NCBI GenBank assembly: GCA_000727475.1
Contig: KL647295.1
Coordinates: forward strand, 1,885,178-1,949,177
Length of the DNA stretch: 64,000 nucleotides
Reading direction: 5' to 3'
Source of the DNA: Sarcocystis neurona
Lineage: Eukaryota; Apicomplexa; Conoidasida; Eucoccidiorida; Sarcocystidae
Part shown: piece by piece, positions 25,601 through 36,613 of the stretch
Layout: each line of letters begins with the position of its first letter
Position numbering within the stretch: the first letter of the stretch is position 1
Notes under the pieces: generated by a model
Seen by the model: only the letters and a program-made list of their open reading frames with translations
Told to the model about the DNA's origin: nothing
Databases searched by the model: none
Program-made: the position numbers and the translations under genes

Positions 25601-28600
25601 CAGTTTATAGCAAGTTTGCTGCTCTACTCGCGGTGCCTCCCTCTGTCCTGCTGCGGCGTCACGGGTCGTTCTGCTCCGCAGCCAAGTCGAGCAGGCTGCT
25701 GCTCTCGCAGTCACCTACCTGTCGTTGCAGATTGCCCTGGTCTTCGCTGCTCCTGCTGCTAGTGCTACTGCAGCGTGTCGCTACTTCCTAGCGCCGCGCC
25801 AGTACGGAGTTAACTGCTAATGCTGCTGCTGCTTCTTCCTGCGTATTATCGACTTTGTCGAGAGCTGCGCGTCTTGAGTCCGTCGGCTGCCGTTGCTTCG
25901 TGGTGCTGCCCAGAAAACATCCTCGGGGCCTACCTAGACTTCACTCTAATGTCTACGCTGCTGTTGTTCTTCCCTCTTCCCAACGCCTGCTACTCGCGTG
26001 CTACTGCTGTCGCTGCTTCTGCCTGCTGCTTCACCCGTTGCTGCTCTGGCTGTTTCTTGGCTACGCGCGCCACTTCGCGTGCTTCTGGCGTCATGCTGTC
26101 CCTGCTGCTGCGGGGGACAGCACGCCACTAGCCGCTCTGGTTGCTCGTGTGCTGCTGCTGCTGTTGCTGCATCTCTTACAGCCGCAGCCTGAACTCCGGC
26201 ATCTCTGCAGAAGAGCGAAAGACGGCGCAGAGGGTCCCCGCAGCATGCCCGGCCTTCTCCGGGTCAGGCATGCGCAGCACCACCATGGCGATCAGCAAGG
26301 AGAAGAAATCTTCCACTTCATGGAGCACTTCTACGTAGCTCTTCTTCCCCTGACGCACCACCCCACACCACATGCACACACACATATACACGGTCCCTGC
26401 TGCCTCCGCATCTGCTGCTGATGCTGGTCACGTGTCGGCGAGCTGCTAACACCGCATGAACGCTCGGCGAATGTGCGGCTGCAACGGCGGCACCGCTGCG
26501 ATGGTGTGTGACGCACGTGCAGCGACTTCGCCTGCTTGCAAACGACCGCTGGACGCGCGGGCTGCTGCGCGACACGCAGAGAGAGGGAGGCAGCTGCTGC
26601 ATGCGGAAAAAACTGCTCGCTGAAGGGAGGCTTTTTTCTGCACGCGACGGCTTTGTGTGCGCCACGCAACGGTGGCCTGCTTCTGGGCGCAAGGAGCTCT
26701 GCTGTGGCATGCAAGAAGAAGACTCAGCCGAACTCGCCCGTCACACACACAGAGACAGAGACGCGCGTCTCGTACGCAGCAGCTGCAAGCAGCAGCCCCA
26801 TGTCTCTGCTGCAGTGCAGACGTCTGCCACACACTTCACCGGCTGCGCCGCGGGAGCAGCAGTAGATCTGCTGCGCAGCAGCTGCCCTCTGTCGCCGATT
26901 CGCGGAGCGTCGGGCAACTGCAGCAGCAGCAACAGCAGCGGTTCCCGGTCGTCGTCTCCGTCGTCGTCAGCAGCAGTGACACACCCGCGACGCAGCTGTT
27001 CTTCCTCAGCAGCAGTGCAACAGAAGAAGATCCCCAACGCAGAACCACCCCACTGCTGCTGGGGCCTAGCCTCTCGGGGGAAAGCCAGTCCCACGCAGGA
27101 CGTGCCACTGGGCCACAGCAGCACCGCGCAGCAACGACGGCCACACAACAGCATCACCACGTATGTGCGCTAAGGAAGTGCAGCAGCAGCAGAGGACTCC
27201 TGACCGAGCATCCGCCTTTCTTCCGCACATTCACTCCACTTCTTCACCGCATGCAGAAACAGCCACCCGCCTAGCACTGGCTACACCTGTACGTGTGTGT
27301 GCGTGTGTGGGTGTGGGTGTGCCTATATATATATATATATATGGCTACATATACAGCTATGTACAGATGCAGATATACACCGACAGGTACGCGGAAGCGT
27401 TTTTTCGTCATCGATGAAGAGCAGCACTTCTTTGACTTCGCGTCTCGTGTTGCTGCGGAGTGCGGGACAGCGTGTTTCTCCAGCGCCGTGTCTCCAGCGC
27501 TCAAAAATCGAGCGGGCTGGCCACGTCTGCGCCTCAAGCAGACCGCGCAGCCGAGTGGGGAAGGGGAGGAGACGAGTCACGTGTGGCCGCACACAAGCAC
27601 CCAGGAGGGCAGCAGCCATATCGTCTCTACGCTGGCTGACAAGAAGCAGCTGCAGCAGCAACGCGTCTGTCTAGCAGCTGCAGTCGCGCACACCGGCAGC
27701 AGCAGTGCAGGCGGCACCGTGTGGGACATGGCCGCAGCAGCTTCCCGTCCGTGCAATAGGCTGCTGTGTTTCGAAGCGGGACTTTTCTACAGACGCCCAG
27801 CACCAGCAGCAACACACCTCCAGACTTACTGAATCCCCCGCAGTGGCCTGAGCCGCATCCTTCTTGTCGCCGGCTGCTGCGCCGCTCTGCTGCTGCTGCT
27901 CCTGCTGCTGCTGCTGTCGGGCGCGAGAAGCGTAGTCAAAGACCAGCGCGTGCTCCGACAACAGCAGTTCAAACAGCTGCATGTGGTCCCGTATGCGCTG
28001 CTCGCCCGTCTCCGGGTCAAGTTCGAACTGCTGCAGAAACTGCGTGTAGTACTCCTGCGTCCGTGCGGGGTTGTGCTTCGTAATAACTGCCCAGCGTAGC
28101 GCAGCAGCACCCCACACCAGCACACAAACCGACCCCACCTCGTCTCAGAGCACAAGCACAAACAGGTGTCGGCCGCACAGCAGCAGCAGCAGCGCACAAC
28201 AACACGCACGACTACGGACGGCCATGTGGACCCCGCCGTCTCGCAAAGACACGTGGAAATGTAAGGAAAGAAGATGCCAGAAGACGATGCACATGCGCAG
28301 AAAACAACTGGCCAGTCTACAAGACTGGCAGGAACATACACACACGCATTCTTGCAGCCACACACACACACACATATTCAAACGACGGATCCGCCGGCAC
28401 AGGAAGCAGAGAAAACTCTCAGACAAAGACGTGCGGGCGTCACAGCAGCATGCAGCAGATCAACTGAGACGCCCGACGCATCCGTCCCGTGACCTTCGGC
28501 ACTGGCCCACGTCCCCGCCCCAGCAGCAATTATGACGCTGTTGTCCTCGGCCGGGCACAGGCGTGCGCCGAAAGTGGCGGCAGCAGCACATGCCAAGTTA

Positions 28601-30545
28601 CGGCAGAGCGCAGGGCAGCACAAGTGCTGCTCGCGGTCTCCCGTCCTCCACACGCATCTGCTGGTTCGTCAACGAGAAAACCCCCCTGTCAACAGCAAAG
28701 CAGTTCTTCTGCAGAGAAGACGAAAGGGCAATTTACTCTTCAAGTATCTACGTACACCAGCAGAAACACCGGAACGACGGACACGTGCGCAGACACTGAC
28801 GCGGGCCGGCGCCATACGCGCTGCCGGACGCTAAGCACAGCAGCATCGCCGAGAGCAGCAGCTGCAGCAGCAGCTACCGCGCAGTGTCACCCATGCATGG
28901 GACCTCGAGCAGCGGCAGTAGCAACCCCCCAGAGGACGCAAAAGCAGCAGTCCTTGCAGCAGAGAAGGCAGCAGCAGCAATCCTCGAATGCTGCAGTGGT
29001 GTGCGCAAGGCAAAGAGGTACGCGTCCTGCGCGCGCCCTCTTCACGTGCACGGCTGCCGAACGTGGTGAGACGAGACGGCGCCACGGGCCGCTTGTGAGA
29101 GGTCTCCCGCAGCAAGGAGGACCGGCGACGCTAGGGAGGGCAAAGTTTTTTGCGACGCAGATACAGACACACAAACACGTACAGACGCCCGAGGGCAGGG
29201 TCGACGAAGAAGAGCGGGAAGAAAGTGAGAAAGGAAGACTGCGGGCCAACAGTCCCCAAGCGGCAACGCAGGGCCTCCGTCTGCCGGAGACGTGGCCACC
29301 ACCTTCGACCGCGAGCAGGAATAGCAGCAGCCGCATGGGACGAGCAGCCGCAGCCGAATTGCTGCAGAGACCCGCGAGACAGCAGCAGCAGCAGTACAAG
29401 CCACTGCGTCGCAGCCGCACCAGCCAGAGTCCCACGCTGTAGTTGTATGCAGCGACGGCGGCCGCTGCGTGAGAGAACGAGCAGGGGCCGCATAGTCAGC
29501 AGGGAGCCGCACTGCCCCGCGGAAGCGCTCTGCAAACGCGCGGAACGTACAACCCTTGTCCGGTGTACGTACACCAGACACGCAAATGTATCGGCACACT
29601 GCCTTTCTGCATCAACGCGTTCGTGCGCTTCACGCGGTGTACGTACACCGGACAAACAAGTGTACGTACACACTGCCTTTTTGCATCACCACGCATGCTG
29701 TGCCCACCCACCCTACGGACGACGTATGTATGCACTCCCCACGTGTGGAGGCTTCCCCTGTCATATCGCACGCGTACGTCCATTACCGCAGCACGAGTAG
29801 AAGAGTCTTCGGCCCCACATGCGCGCAGCGTCGTCGGGAAAGCAGATCGGGAAAGCAGATGCGCCGCACTTTTCAGAGTATATACGTGCAAGGTGTTTGC
29901 ACGTCTATAAACCCTGTCCACTTCCTAACGGCTGTTCACTATTCCACTTCCGCGACGAATAAGGCTGCGAGTAACACGAGAGGGTCTCATGCTGGGGAAC
30001 GCGGAAAAGCAGCAGGAAAACAGGAAGCAATTCAAAAAGGAAGACCACGCGCGAAAGAGTGCTGCGGCGCACCGGCAAAAAGTGCGGCTCTGTTTGACAG
30101 GCGAACGTGTGACCAGAAGCACGAGAAGGGGGAGCAGCGGCAGCGGCAACAACAGCGAGACATGCAGCAGCTCCAAGACGCAGCAGCAGCACAGCCTGAA
30201 GAGCAGAACAACCCGCAGGTCAAACGGCGGCAGCAGGAGGTAAGTTATGAAAGCGGCAGCTGCAGAAGCCATTGCGGCAGGAGCAGCAGCAGCGCGCGAA
30301 AAAGAGCGGCTGGCCGGCCACAGGATCCGCCGTGACGAGGATACAGCAGCAATGGACAGCAACGGCGGAAACGCGCGTTTTGAGCGACGAACAGAAGTTC
30401 TCTGTAAGTGGACAGCGGCGGCAGCACTCTCGTTAACCCACGCCGTTTCCTTCTGCAAGCACTTACTCTGCAGCAGCCAGTCGCCGGCAGCAACGGCTGA
30501 GGCGGTGCCCTCAGCGTCCGGCGCTAGAGGCACGAAGGTCGTCAT
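16659..30545 (-). CDS. eIF3m: Eukaryotic translation initiation factor 3 subunit M (PCI domain)
   Basis: eIF3m is a PCI-domain subunit of the cytosolic eIF3 complex, which helps load mRNA and initiator tRNA on the 40S ribosome. Exons in transcript order: 30545-30467, 28086-27830, 26349-26180, 24845-24722, 23082-22988, 21940-21866, 20239-20025, 18813-18606 and 16890-16659; all eight junctions keep phase, giving 484 residues. The start ATG (MTTFVPLAPDAEG) has AAA before it. Family resemblance was judged from memory: MPEFRLRLLQCLYNAF, ISDWMQDWNLTPSSK, EEAYSYLKRHVQFF, then the PCI region (VLVFDNLVELHAVQYL), winged helix (GKIRLLAIASLVGRG to IDAKIDQMAKVVHVR) and the C-terminal helix REFHRPQWEELLERLECWQ. 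Exons 3-9 are firm; exons 1 and 2, including a Gln-rich linker, join in phase but are less conserved. An Ala-rich tail ends at 16659. Length is somewhat above the usual 370-430 residues. Introns total 12.4 kb. Confidence 0.85.
17908..18145. repeat. Tandem repeat with internal inverted repeat (CCCACAT/ATGTGGG)
   Basis: Three to four diverged copies of a 70-90-bp unit begin near 17910, 17997, 18065 and 18124. Each begins TGAAAC(G/A)CCCACAT and, about 25-35 bp later, has GTGAAACAATGTGGG or a variant, so CCCACAT and ATGTGGG could pair in a stem. It lies in the last intron of eIF3m. Confidence 0.65.
20400..21330. other. eIF3m intron with TA tracts and a plus-strand CAG block
   Basis: TA/TACA repeats to about 20.85 kb, then a CAG-rich block (20.94-21.21 kb) open in several plus frames (Ser, Gln or Ala-rich). 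It lies antisense inside an eIF3m intron, and no plus-strand splice sites with good phase were found, so it is not called a gene. Confidence 0.5.
21950..22450 (+). repeat. CAG-rich block, antisense in an eIF3m intron
   Basis: Dense CAG/GAG triplets open in more than one plus frame (Arg/Glu-rich in one, Ala/Gln-rich in another). The longest frame runs through the eIF3m exon at 21866-21940 on the opposite strand, so it is probably not a gene. It shows that CAG expansion here is not limited to coding strand. Confidence 0.6.
22525..22945. repeat. Diverged minisatellite, about seven copies of a 40-85 bp unit
   Basis: The core CTTTTGCTTCACACGTGTGAG and variants recur at about 22535, 22597, 22640, 22698, 22780, 22863 and 22920, each preceded by GAAACTG/GGGGAC-type sequence and often followed by GAAGATACACAC. 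It lies in the fifth intron of eIF3m. Confidence 0.65.
25280..26150. other. CTG/CAG-rich stretch within an eIF3m intron
   Basis: Dense CTG triplets on plus (CAG on minus) hold several frames open on both strands. It falls between two eIF3m exons (26349-26180 and 24845-24722) that join in phase inside a conserved segment, so it is read as intron rather than an extra exon. A minus frame at 25280-25714 (Arg/Ala/Ser-rich) is the best alternative exon. Confidence 0.5.
28480..29442 (+). other. Long plus-strand open frame antisense in eIF3m intron 1
   Basis: A frame of 317 codons stays open through CAG-rich sequence, with an acidic patch (RVDEEEREESEKGRLR) and Gln-rich end. It has no ATG with context, no paired splice sites and no recognisable family. 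It could be a nested plus-strand exon or a by-product of CAG repeats inside the intron. Confidence 0.25.
29562..29680. repeat. Two tandem copies of a palindrome-headed repeat (74-bp period)
   Basis: The perfect palindrome GGTGTACGTACACC lies at 29562-29575 and 29636-29649, each followed by similar sequence ending in CACACTGCCTTT.TGCATCA. A third partial palindrome, GTGTACGTACAC, is at 29660-29671. The block is in the first intron of eIF3m. Confidence 0.8.
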
Positions 30546-30967
30546 TTTGTAGAAGCTGGAGAAAAGCAACTTAGAATGGAGGAGAGAGACGGGTGAAGGA
30601 AAAGAAAACCGGCCAGAGGTCGAGCTGGAGCCGCGGCAGAAGCGGGGGAAGAACAACTGGCTCTTGGTGGGCGGCGCCGTAGCAGCAACACCACCGCTGC
30701 GGCTGCTCCTCCTGCACCGTACGAGACACACGCGTGCTGTTCTGAGCTTCGCCCAAAGTTTTCACGCGGCCGCAGAGAAAAGGAAAGCGCGTCTCGGGGA
30801 AAACTGAAGCAAACTGGACCGACGACGCCGCAAAAGCTCGCCGGCGGTTGCGCGGAGAGAGGAGAGGACGAGCTGAGACAGAAAGGGAAAACGGAGAAAG
30901 TAGAACTCCAGAAGACGTCGTCTGAGGTGGATGTACGCCAGAGTTACATCAAAACACGGTATCTGAG

Positions 30968-31462
30968 GTGGATGTATGGAGTAAACAGTGGCAGCACCAC
31001 TTCTCTGGAGGCTGCTGCGACGGAGAGATGCCAGCCGAACCGTTGGAACAGAAAACCGCTGGCAATAGCAGCGGGGGCTGCAGGGGCAAACGAACGGCGG
31101 CACCGGTAGCAGAACAGCGGCACAACGCTGCAGAAGCAGCAGCAGCGGCAGCTGGGGAAGCGCACAAGAGAGAGAGCGAAGTCGAGAGAAGTCCCGATAC
31201 GGCGGTTGGAGGGGTGTTCTGTTGTGGGGCACGCGCTTGGCGGACAGAGAGGGGGGGAGGAAATGGTCTTCCGCAGAAACAAAGAGGTCAGCAGAGACAG
31301 AATGCCGAGCGAACGCAGGGTGGGAGCTACAACGGCTGTGTTCGCTGTGGAGCTTTGACAGAGATGCCGCGGATAAAGAGAATCTTGCGAGGGGGCCGCG
31401 CGTGCTGCAGTGGCGCCAGCCAGACACAAACAGCGGCAGCAGCGATAGCGATCGCTGAATAA
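30968..31462 (+). CDS. Possible exon, unknown protein
   Basis: Open frame with an internal ATG at 31029 (MPAEPLEQKTAGNSSGG), an Ala-rich tract and Cys pairs (VFCCGARAW, GCVRCGAL). It is divergent from the eIF3m start at 30545 and could be an upstream exon of the plus-strand gene at 32.0-33.8 kb, but no phase-matched donor was found. The minus strand is also open through this block, with Ser/Leu/Pro-rich protein, so the strand is uncertain. A short direct repeat, CTGAGGTGGATGTA, occurs twice just before it (about 30922 and 30962). Confidence 0.25.
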   Translation: MDVWSKQWQHHFSGGCCDGEMPAEPLEQKTAGNSSGGCRGKRTAAPVAEQRHNAAEAAAAAAGEAHKRESEVERSPDTAVGGVFCCGARAWRTERGGGNGLPQKQRGQQRQNAERTQGGSYNGCVRCGALTEMPRIKRILRGGRACCSGASQTQTAAAAIAIAE

Positions 31463-32029
31463 TAACGAAGCAGAGAAAGCAGCAGCCGCTACCGACAAAC
31501 GGAGTGCAGCAGGGGAAAAACAGAGGGAACTCCACCGAGACCCGCCGGAGCAACCGCAGCAGCACGCAGTCCCAGAAAATGCGCCGTGTGGTACGCCCGT
31601 CCGTCCCCTGTTTGAAGACGCGTATGAGGCCGTTGACTCCAGGCAGGGGGGATGCATGCGGCGGGAGAGCCGTACAATCGTACGGCCCCGGTATGAGAGT
31701 GTTGGCGCCTCTACATCGCTGCTGTTGCTGCTGTTGCTACTACTGGTGGTCGTGATGCTGCGCTGCACCCGCTCCCGGTGCGCCCATACGCAACTACGCC
31801 ACAGCTGTTGCTGCTAATCATCCGCCACTCTCCTCTCGCAGCTGCTGCGATTGTGCGACTCTCCTCTAGCAGCTGCTGCGATATGTCGTTGCTTGTGTGC
31901 TGCTGCTTGTAGTGTTGCTGCTGCGGCTGCTGCATGTGGGTCAGCGTGTCTTGTGCCGCCGCTCATGCTGCCAGTGCCCTCGTGTAGTACGTACATGCCG
32001 CTACTCTGTACAACGTTGTGTTTTTGCAG

Positions 32030-33834
32030 CTTGGCGAATCTGCGACCGACGCTGAAGTCCTCTTTGGTAGTGTTGCGGCTCTACTCTATGGAGTCGCAGC
32101 GGGCGCGTCTGCTGTGGCTACTGCGGCGGGTGTTGCCGCTGTGCCTGTTTCTGCTCGTGCTGCTGCTGCTGTGGCTGTTGCTGCTGCTCATCCGTGTCCT
32201 CCTCCTTCAGTTGTTACGCGTGTCGTGCGCACTCCGTTGCCCACTCGAGGCCGCCGATCATCGTCTGCGGGTAACACGACACCGCAGGTATGTATACAAG
32301 CGTGTGGGTATGGGCATGCAGCTCTGTGTGTAATATGGACACACTTCACCAACACAAATTCGCATGCTGAGTCCACGTGTGCACTTGTCTACTCGCGCTG
32401 GAAAGACGCACAATTCGTCGGTTACAAATACGTGTATATACAACATATGTATGTATATATATATACGTGCGCGTAGAAATGCTTGTACGTAAGTATGGAT
32501 ACACGAATGTTGGTAATATACAGGTAGCACGGGATACGTGGGAGCCCTTACCTCCCTGTGACAGCAGCATTGAATTTGTCTCTAAAACAGAGGTATCTAT
32601 AGTGTGTGTCAACGTGTGCGCTGGTAGATACATACACGCGCACGTCCACGTGGACCTACCGTGTATGCAGCATGCGTTCTGCGATCGCAAGTCAGTGCGG
32701 CATAATAACGTAACTGTGAATACAACGAGAACTTTATATTTTTAAATACACATATGTGTGTACGTGAAGTATGCGTACCCGCCCGTATATTTACACCTTT
32801 GTGTCTCTGTACATGCATGTGTATACATCCGCACTGCGTGTGAAGATTAGCACGAGTGGCACAAGCCTCGACGGCCGCGGCCCTCCTCTGGACAAGCAGC
32901 TCGAGGAAGAGAAGGAAATTAGGCAGCAGAATCGGCCACAGCAGGTCTCGTTGTGTACGCGTATACGTACGTGTACACAAAGACAGCCTGCGACCTCTCT
33001 ATGTTGTATGTATGTGTCTTTTCTACAGAAACAAACGTAGGACCCCGTGCGCACCCACAAACACTGCTGCATCGGTGGACACGCGACAGCAGGCGCCGCG
33101 ACTCGTTGGTTATACTTTTATCATCGCACTGCATGAGGAGAGCAGTTTTGGGCCCCCGTAGGGAAAAGGACGCCGTAGCGCGAGTTTGTACTGGTGGATG
33201 TTTCCAGATTTGTGCGGGTGTCTTCGCCTGCAGCGCAGCAGAAGCGTAGCAACGCAGGGCATCTGCCAACCTCCGGTGCCACCCGGTCAGACCCGTCACA
33301 GTGCCACACGATATCACTGACAGTAGTGCAGGGGTAAGAAAGAGTGGGAAAAATGTCTTCATACTCACATACCCACTAGCCACTCCACCCACACAAATTA
33401 TATAGATGTGAGTCTACAATTTGGCGTGCGTTCTTGCAGCCCTACGGAAAACTGGTGTCTGGGGTAAAGGATATCCCTTACAGCAACCGGCAACAGAGAA
33501 AGCAACATGTTGCTGCGAAAGTGCTATACTCCGCACGAGCAGAAAGGATTACTCGGTGCAGAATTGCATTTGCTCTGATATTCTCCCGTAGGTGCGTTCT
33601 TTGCGCTCAGTCTAGTAGTGACACCCGTTTCCTGCCGCAGGAAGTAGTTCGCTACGATCCGACAAGCACGCCCTGCAGCGTGATTTCCCTTGCAGCTGTC
33701 CTCGTTATGAATCAAATGGTGATGTATTCTGCCAAAGAAGTTTTCTTGTAGTAACGGGGGACAATAGCAACTTGCAGCAAAGTAGTTGCAGTTGGCATTG
33801 TCACGCTCCAGAAAACGAGATATTGCAGGATTGA
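32030..33834 (+). CDS. Unknown protein with Cys-containing C-terminus, four exons seen
   Basis: Exons 32030-32287, 32846-32944, 33440-33587 and 33641-33834 join in phase (0, 0, 1). Splice signals are strong for exon 1 (GTTTTTGCAG acceptor, GTATGT donor) and for the acceptors of exons 3 and 4 (TTCTTGCAG; CCCGTTTCCTGCCGCAG); the exon 2 borders are weaker. Exon 1 is Ala/Val-rich (LGESATDAEVLFGSVAALLY), exon 2 acidic then Gln-rich (LDKQLEEEKEIRQQNRPQQ), exon 3 starts PYGKLVSGVKDIPYSNRQQ, and exon 4 ends with cysteines (FPCSCPRY, DVFCQRSF, SSCSWHC) before TGA at 33832-33834. Reading on without the last 53-nt intron gives a different tail ending at 33751. The 5' end is missing. I do not recognise the family; a secreted or surface antigen is one possibility but no signal peptide is visible. 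Confidence 0.45.
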
Positions 33835-34289
33835 AGTCGTAGAGGGTCGTCCCTCTCGTAGCAGAAGCGGTTACGGAGGCGCGACTGAACTTGCTCGAGA
33901 AATGCTCTCACGTTGCAGTAATAAAGGCGGGAAATGGCTGCAAGAGTGGATTCTTTGTCGGTGTCGTCTGGTCCAGTGGTGCGACAGAGGACGTCGTGGG
34001 TATCTGATATGAGGAGAGATCTCTTTGGTACGTAGAATGAACCTGTGTACTGCACGAATGAAATTTCGGTACATCATCATTGTCTCATTCCCTCTCTCTT
34101 CCACTTCTTCGGTCAAACAAACAGAAGTGCAGCTCGACGTGTTCACGAAGTTCTCTACACGCCGGCGTAAATTGCTAAAACAACATTGATATGCACTGCA
34201 GGGGCGGAGAAGCAGCATTTCTTGATGCTGCACGAGAAGCTAGTAGACACTATCGCAAACAACTGATATTCCCACTTCTTCTGCTGCAG

Positions 34290-34630
34290 TAACAAAGGAT
34301 CTGCGCTTCTTCAGAAATGCACCAGGCAACGGTCTCCTGCTCACACAGCAGCGACAGTTCACCTTGGCTACAGAGGGATCTTCCCAGTGCGACGGGAGAG
34401 AAAACCCGCGGTAAAATTGGGTGTGTAGACGGCTATTCCTACGCTGCGGTGAGAGCCAGACACCTGTGCTGCAGATCTCTAATAATTTAGAGCAAACCTT
34501 CGCCTACAGCAATGAGTCACAACGTGGCTTTCAAGAGAATAATACAGCTCCCACCGCAGAGGTTCTCCGCGGCTACACTGTGATGTTGTGTGAGACGCTT
34601 TTCAGAGAAGTAGAAGACGAGCGGCTGTAG
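34290..34630 (+). CDS. Two terminal exons of an unknown protein
   Basis: Exon 34290-34410 follows a CCACTTCTTCTGCTGCAG acceptor and reads NKGSALLQKC then a basic stretch ending at a GTAAAA donor. A 64-nt intron leads to exon 34475-34630 in phase, reading ISNNLEQTFAYSNESQRGF and ending CETLFREVEDERL at TAG 34628-34630. Composition is ordinary, without HAAR tracts. Whether this belongs with the exons at 32.0-33.8 kb is unclear, because the latter reach a stop codon first. Identity unknown. Confidence 0.4.
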
Positions 34631-35229
34631 TGTTTATCCTTAAATTTTCAACAGCGTATCAACAGAAACAGAAGAGTGTCTGCACTGATTCTTGCGACGT
34701 CGCAAGACGTGGTAAGCATTTTGCACGCCTCTGCCTAAGTCGGCAGGGTCCTCTCCCCTCCCGAAGCAGTCCGCCACGCTTGTCCATCTGCGTGTGTGCC
34801 CTGCGAAAAACTTGAGCCTCCGTAGAAATTGCAAAAATACGCATCAGCACAAGAAAACTACCGTGTACATATATATATATATATTTTGGTTCCTGTGTGG
34901 ATGCGTTTACATCGCAGTCTCCTTCTGTATTTGTGTGCATGGGCGCATGGTAGAAAATTATGCAGGCCGTTAATTCCTCGACTTCCTCTCTGCGTTTGCG
35001 TCCTCAAGAAGTGCGTGGCACGACTACACTCGAGAAGTTCATATGTGTGCGAACACAAAGAGATTCGCTGCGCTTTTTCTGTGTGGAAAGGTAGGGGAAC
35101 AACTTGTGTAGACGTCTGCGACGTGGGTAGGCTCAATGTACACGCAGGCATTCGTTTGACTCAATCTTTTACCTTCTGGAGAAAACGCACACGAGTATAC
35201 CAAGAAAAAAAGTCAAGTGTTCGCGAGTG

Positions 35230-35980
35230 AACACCACCTGTGGATGTAGAGGGGCGGTGGACAGGCCCTCGTTGCGCATGAATCAACACGGCGGTAAGTG
35301 AACTGCAGAAGGTCAGAAGACTGCTCATATGTATGGGAGCTCCTTAAAAAGGGCGACAGCCCTACCGTACTCTTAGCTCGTGTTACGCATACATATAACT
35401 ATGTATATGTATATAAATGTATAGCTGTATATACTATATATATGTATACGTATATCTTATGTACATAATACATACGCTAAACTATTTTATATAGATAGTG
35501 TAGTTGTGTGTGATGATCCCTTAAGGGGCAATTTTGTGTAGGCCACGAGGATGTTCCACGGCGGCTCCCCCTCCGCACAGACACGGAGGCGTATTAGATC
35601 GTGTGTACTGCGAGGGCAAGCCTGTTCATACATAGGAACACGCATGTACGTGTATGTATGAATATATACTACTCACCAAGATCAAGCCTCTTTTTGTCTC
35701 TCCAAATGAACATGTACGTATATGTATTTTCACACTGAGACTACCCACCAGGCATGCTGCAGAGTCAACTGTGAACTACTCCCACGCGACACGTATGCGT
35801 GCACTCGATTCCACGTATGTACTTGCGCGCAGTTCCGCTGTGGGTCAAGGCTCTTCCTATACATATATATATATATATAAATGTATATGTACATAAACAC
35901 ACACCGACACAGAATCAGTCCTCCGTACTCGACGGGCGAAGAGGCTTCATCCAGGGACAGCTAAAAGTCCAGACGTGTAT
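35230..35980. other. Intergenic; TA tracts, no gene seen
   Basis: Short TA/TATG tracts around 35390-35480 and 35860-35890, and otherwise unique sequence without paired splice sites. Confidence 0.5.
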
Positions 35981-35982
35981 GT

Positions 35983-36278
35983 GTAGTTTTGTCTCACTGT
36001 CGCTACCATCAGAGCTAATAGAACACATCTATCTAGTTTCATCTCACTGCTGATACCGTCGCCGCTAACAGAAGATACGTATATGTCTGCTTTTGTCTCA
36101 CTGCCCCGCCGCTACCGTCGTCAGAAGGTATGTATGTGGCTAGTTTTGTCTCACGGCTGCGCCGCTCCGGTCGGAGCTAATAGAAGATATGTACATGTCT
36201 AGTGTTGTCCCACTGCCCCTACCATCGCAGCTAATCGTTCAGAGAAAAAGTGTTGTCTCTCACTGCCGGTAGCATCGA
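35983..36278. repeat. Minisatellite, six imperfect copies of a 48-60 bp unit
   Basis: The core TAGTTTTGTCTCACTG followed by CCGCTACC(A/G)TCG and GAGCTAATAGAAGATATGTA recurs at about 35985, 36033, 36091, 36139, 36198 and 36249. Copies vary in length and carry point changes. No protein frame spans it. Confidence 0.8.
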
Positions 36279-36613
36279 TCCCTAGGGACCGTACTTGCAC
36301 GCGCGCATGTAGCGGTGCATGCGAGAAGCCCTGGGGATGGCCACCGTTGGTGAGACACTTGGCTGCGCTGCTGGTGCTGATCGTCCTGCTCTGGGTTTCG
36401 CTCTTGTCACAGGATGCGCCGCACGCATAAAAGGAGTTCGAAGTGGCTGTCTTTTGCTTTTCTGCTGCGGTGTCGCGTCCTTCACCCCGTGCCGCTGCTG
36501 CGGCAGCGACTGTTGCTGCTGTTCACCGCCGGCTTCGCAGGGCGTGGGTGCATGCGAGACAAAGAGAAGCCGCAGTTTGCTCCTGCTGTGTGCAGCGCCT
36601 GCTGCGCCTTTCT

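Noticed and set aside
33801..34233. Two minus-strand ORFs with ordinary composition
   Set aside because: They compete with plus-strand sequence just past a spliced gene; no acceptor/donor pair was found for them, though they remain the best alternative in this block.
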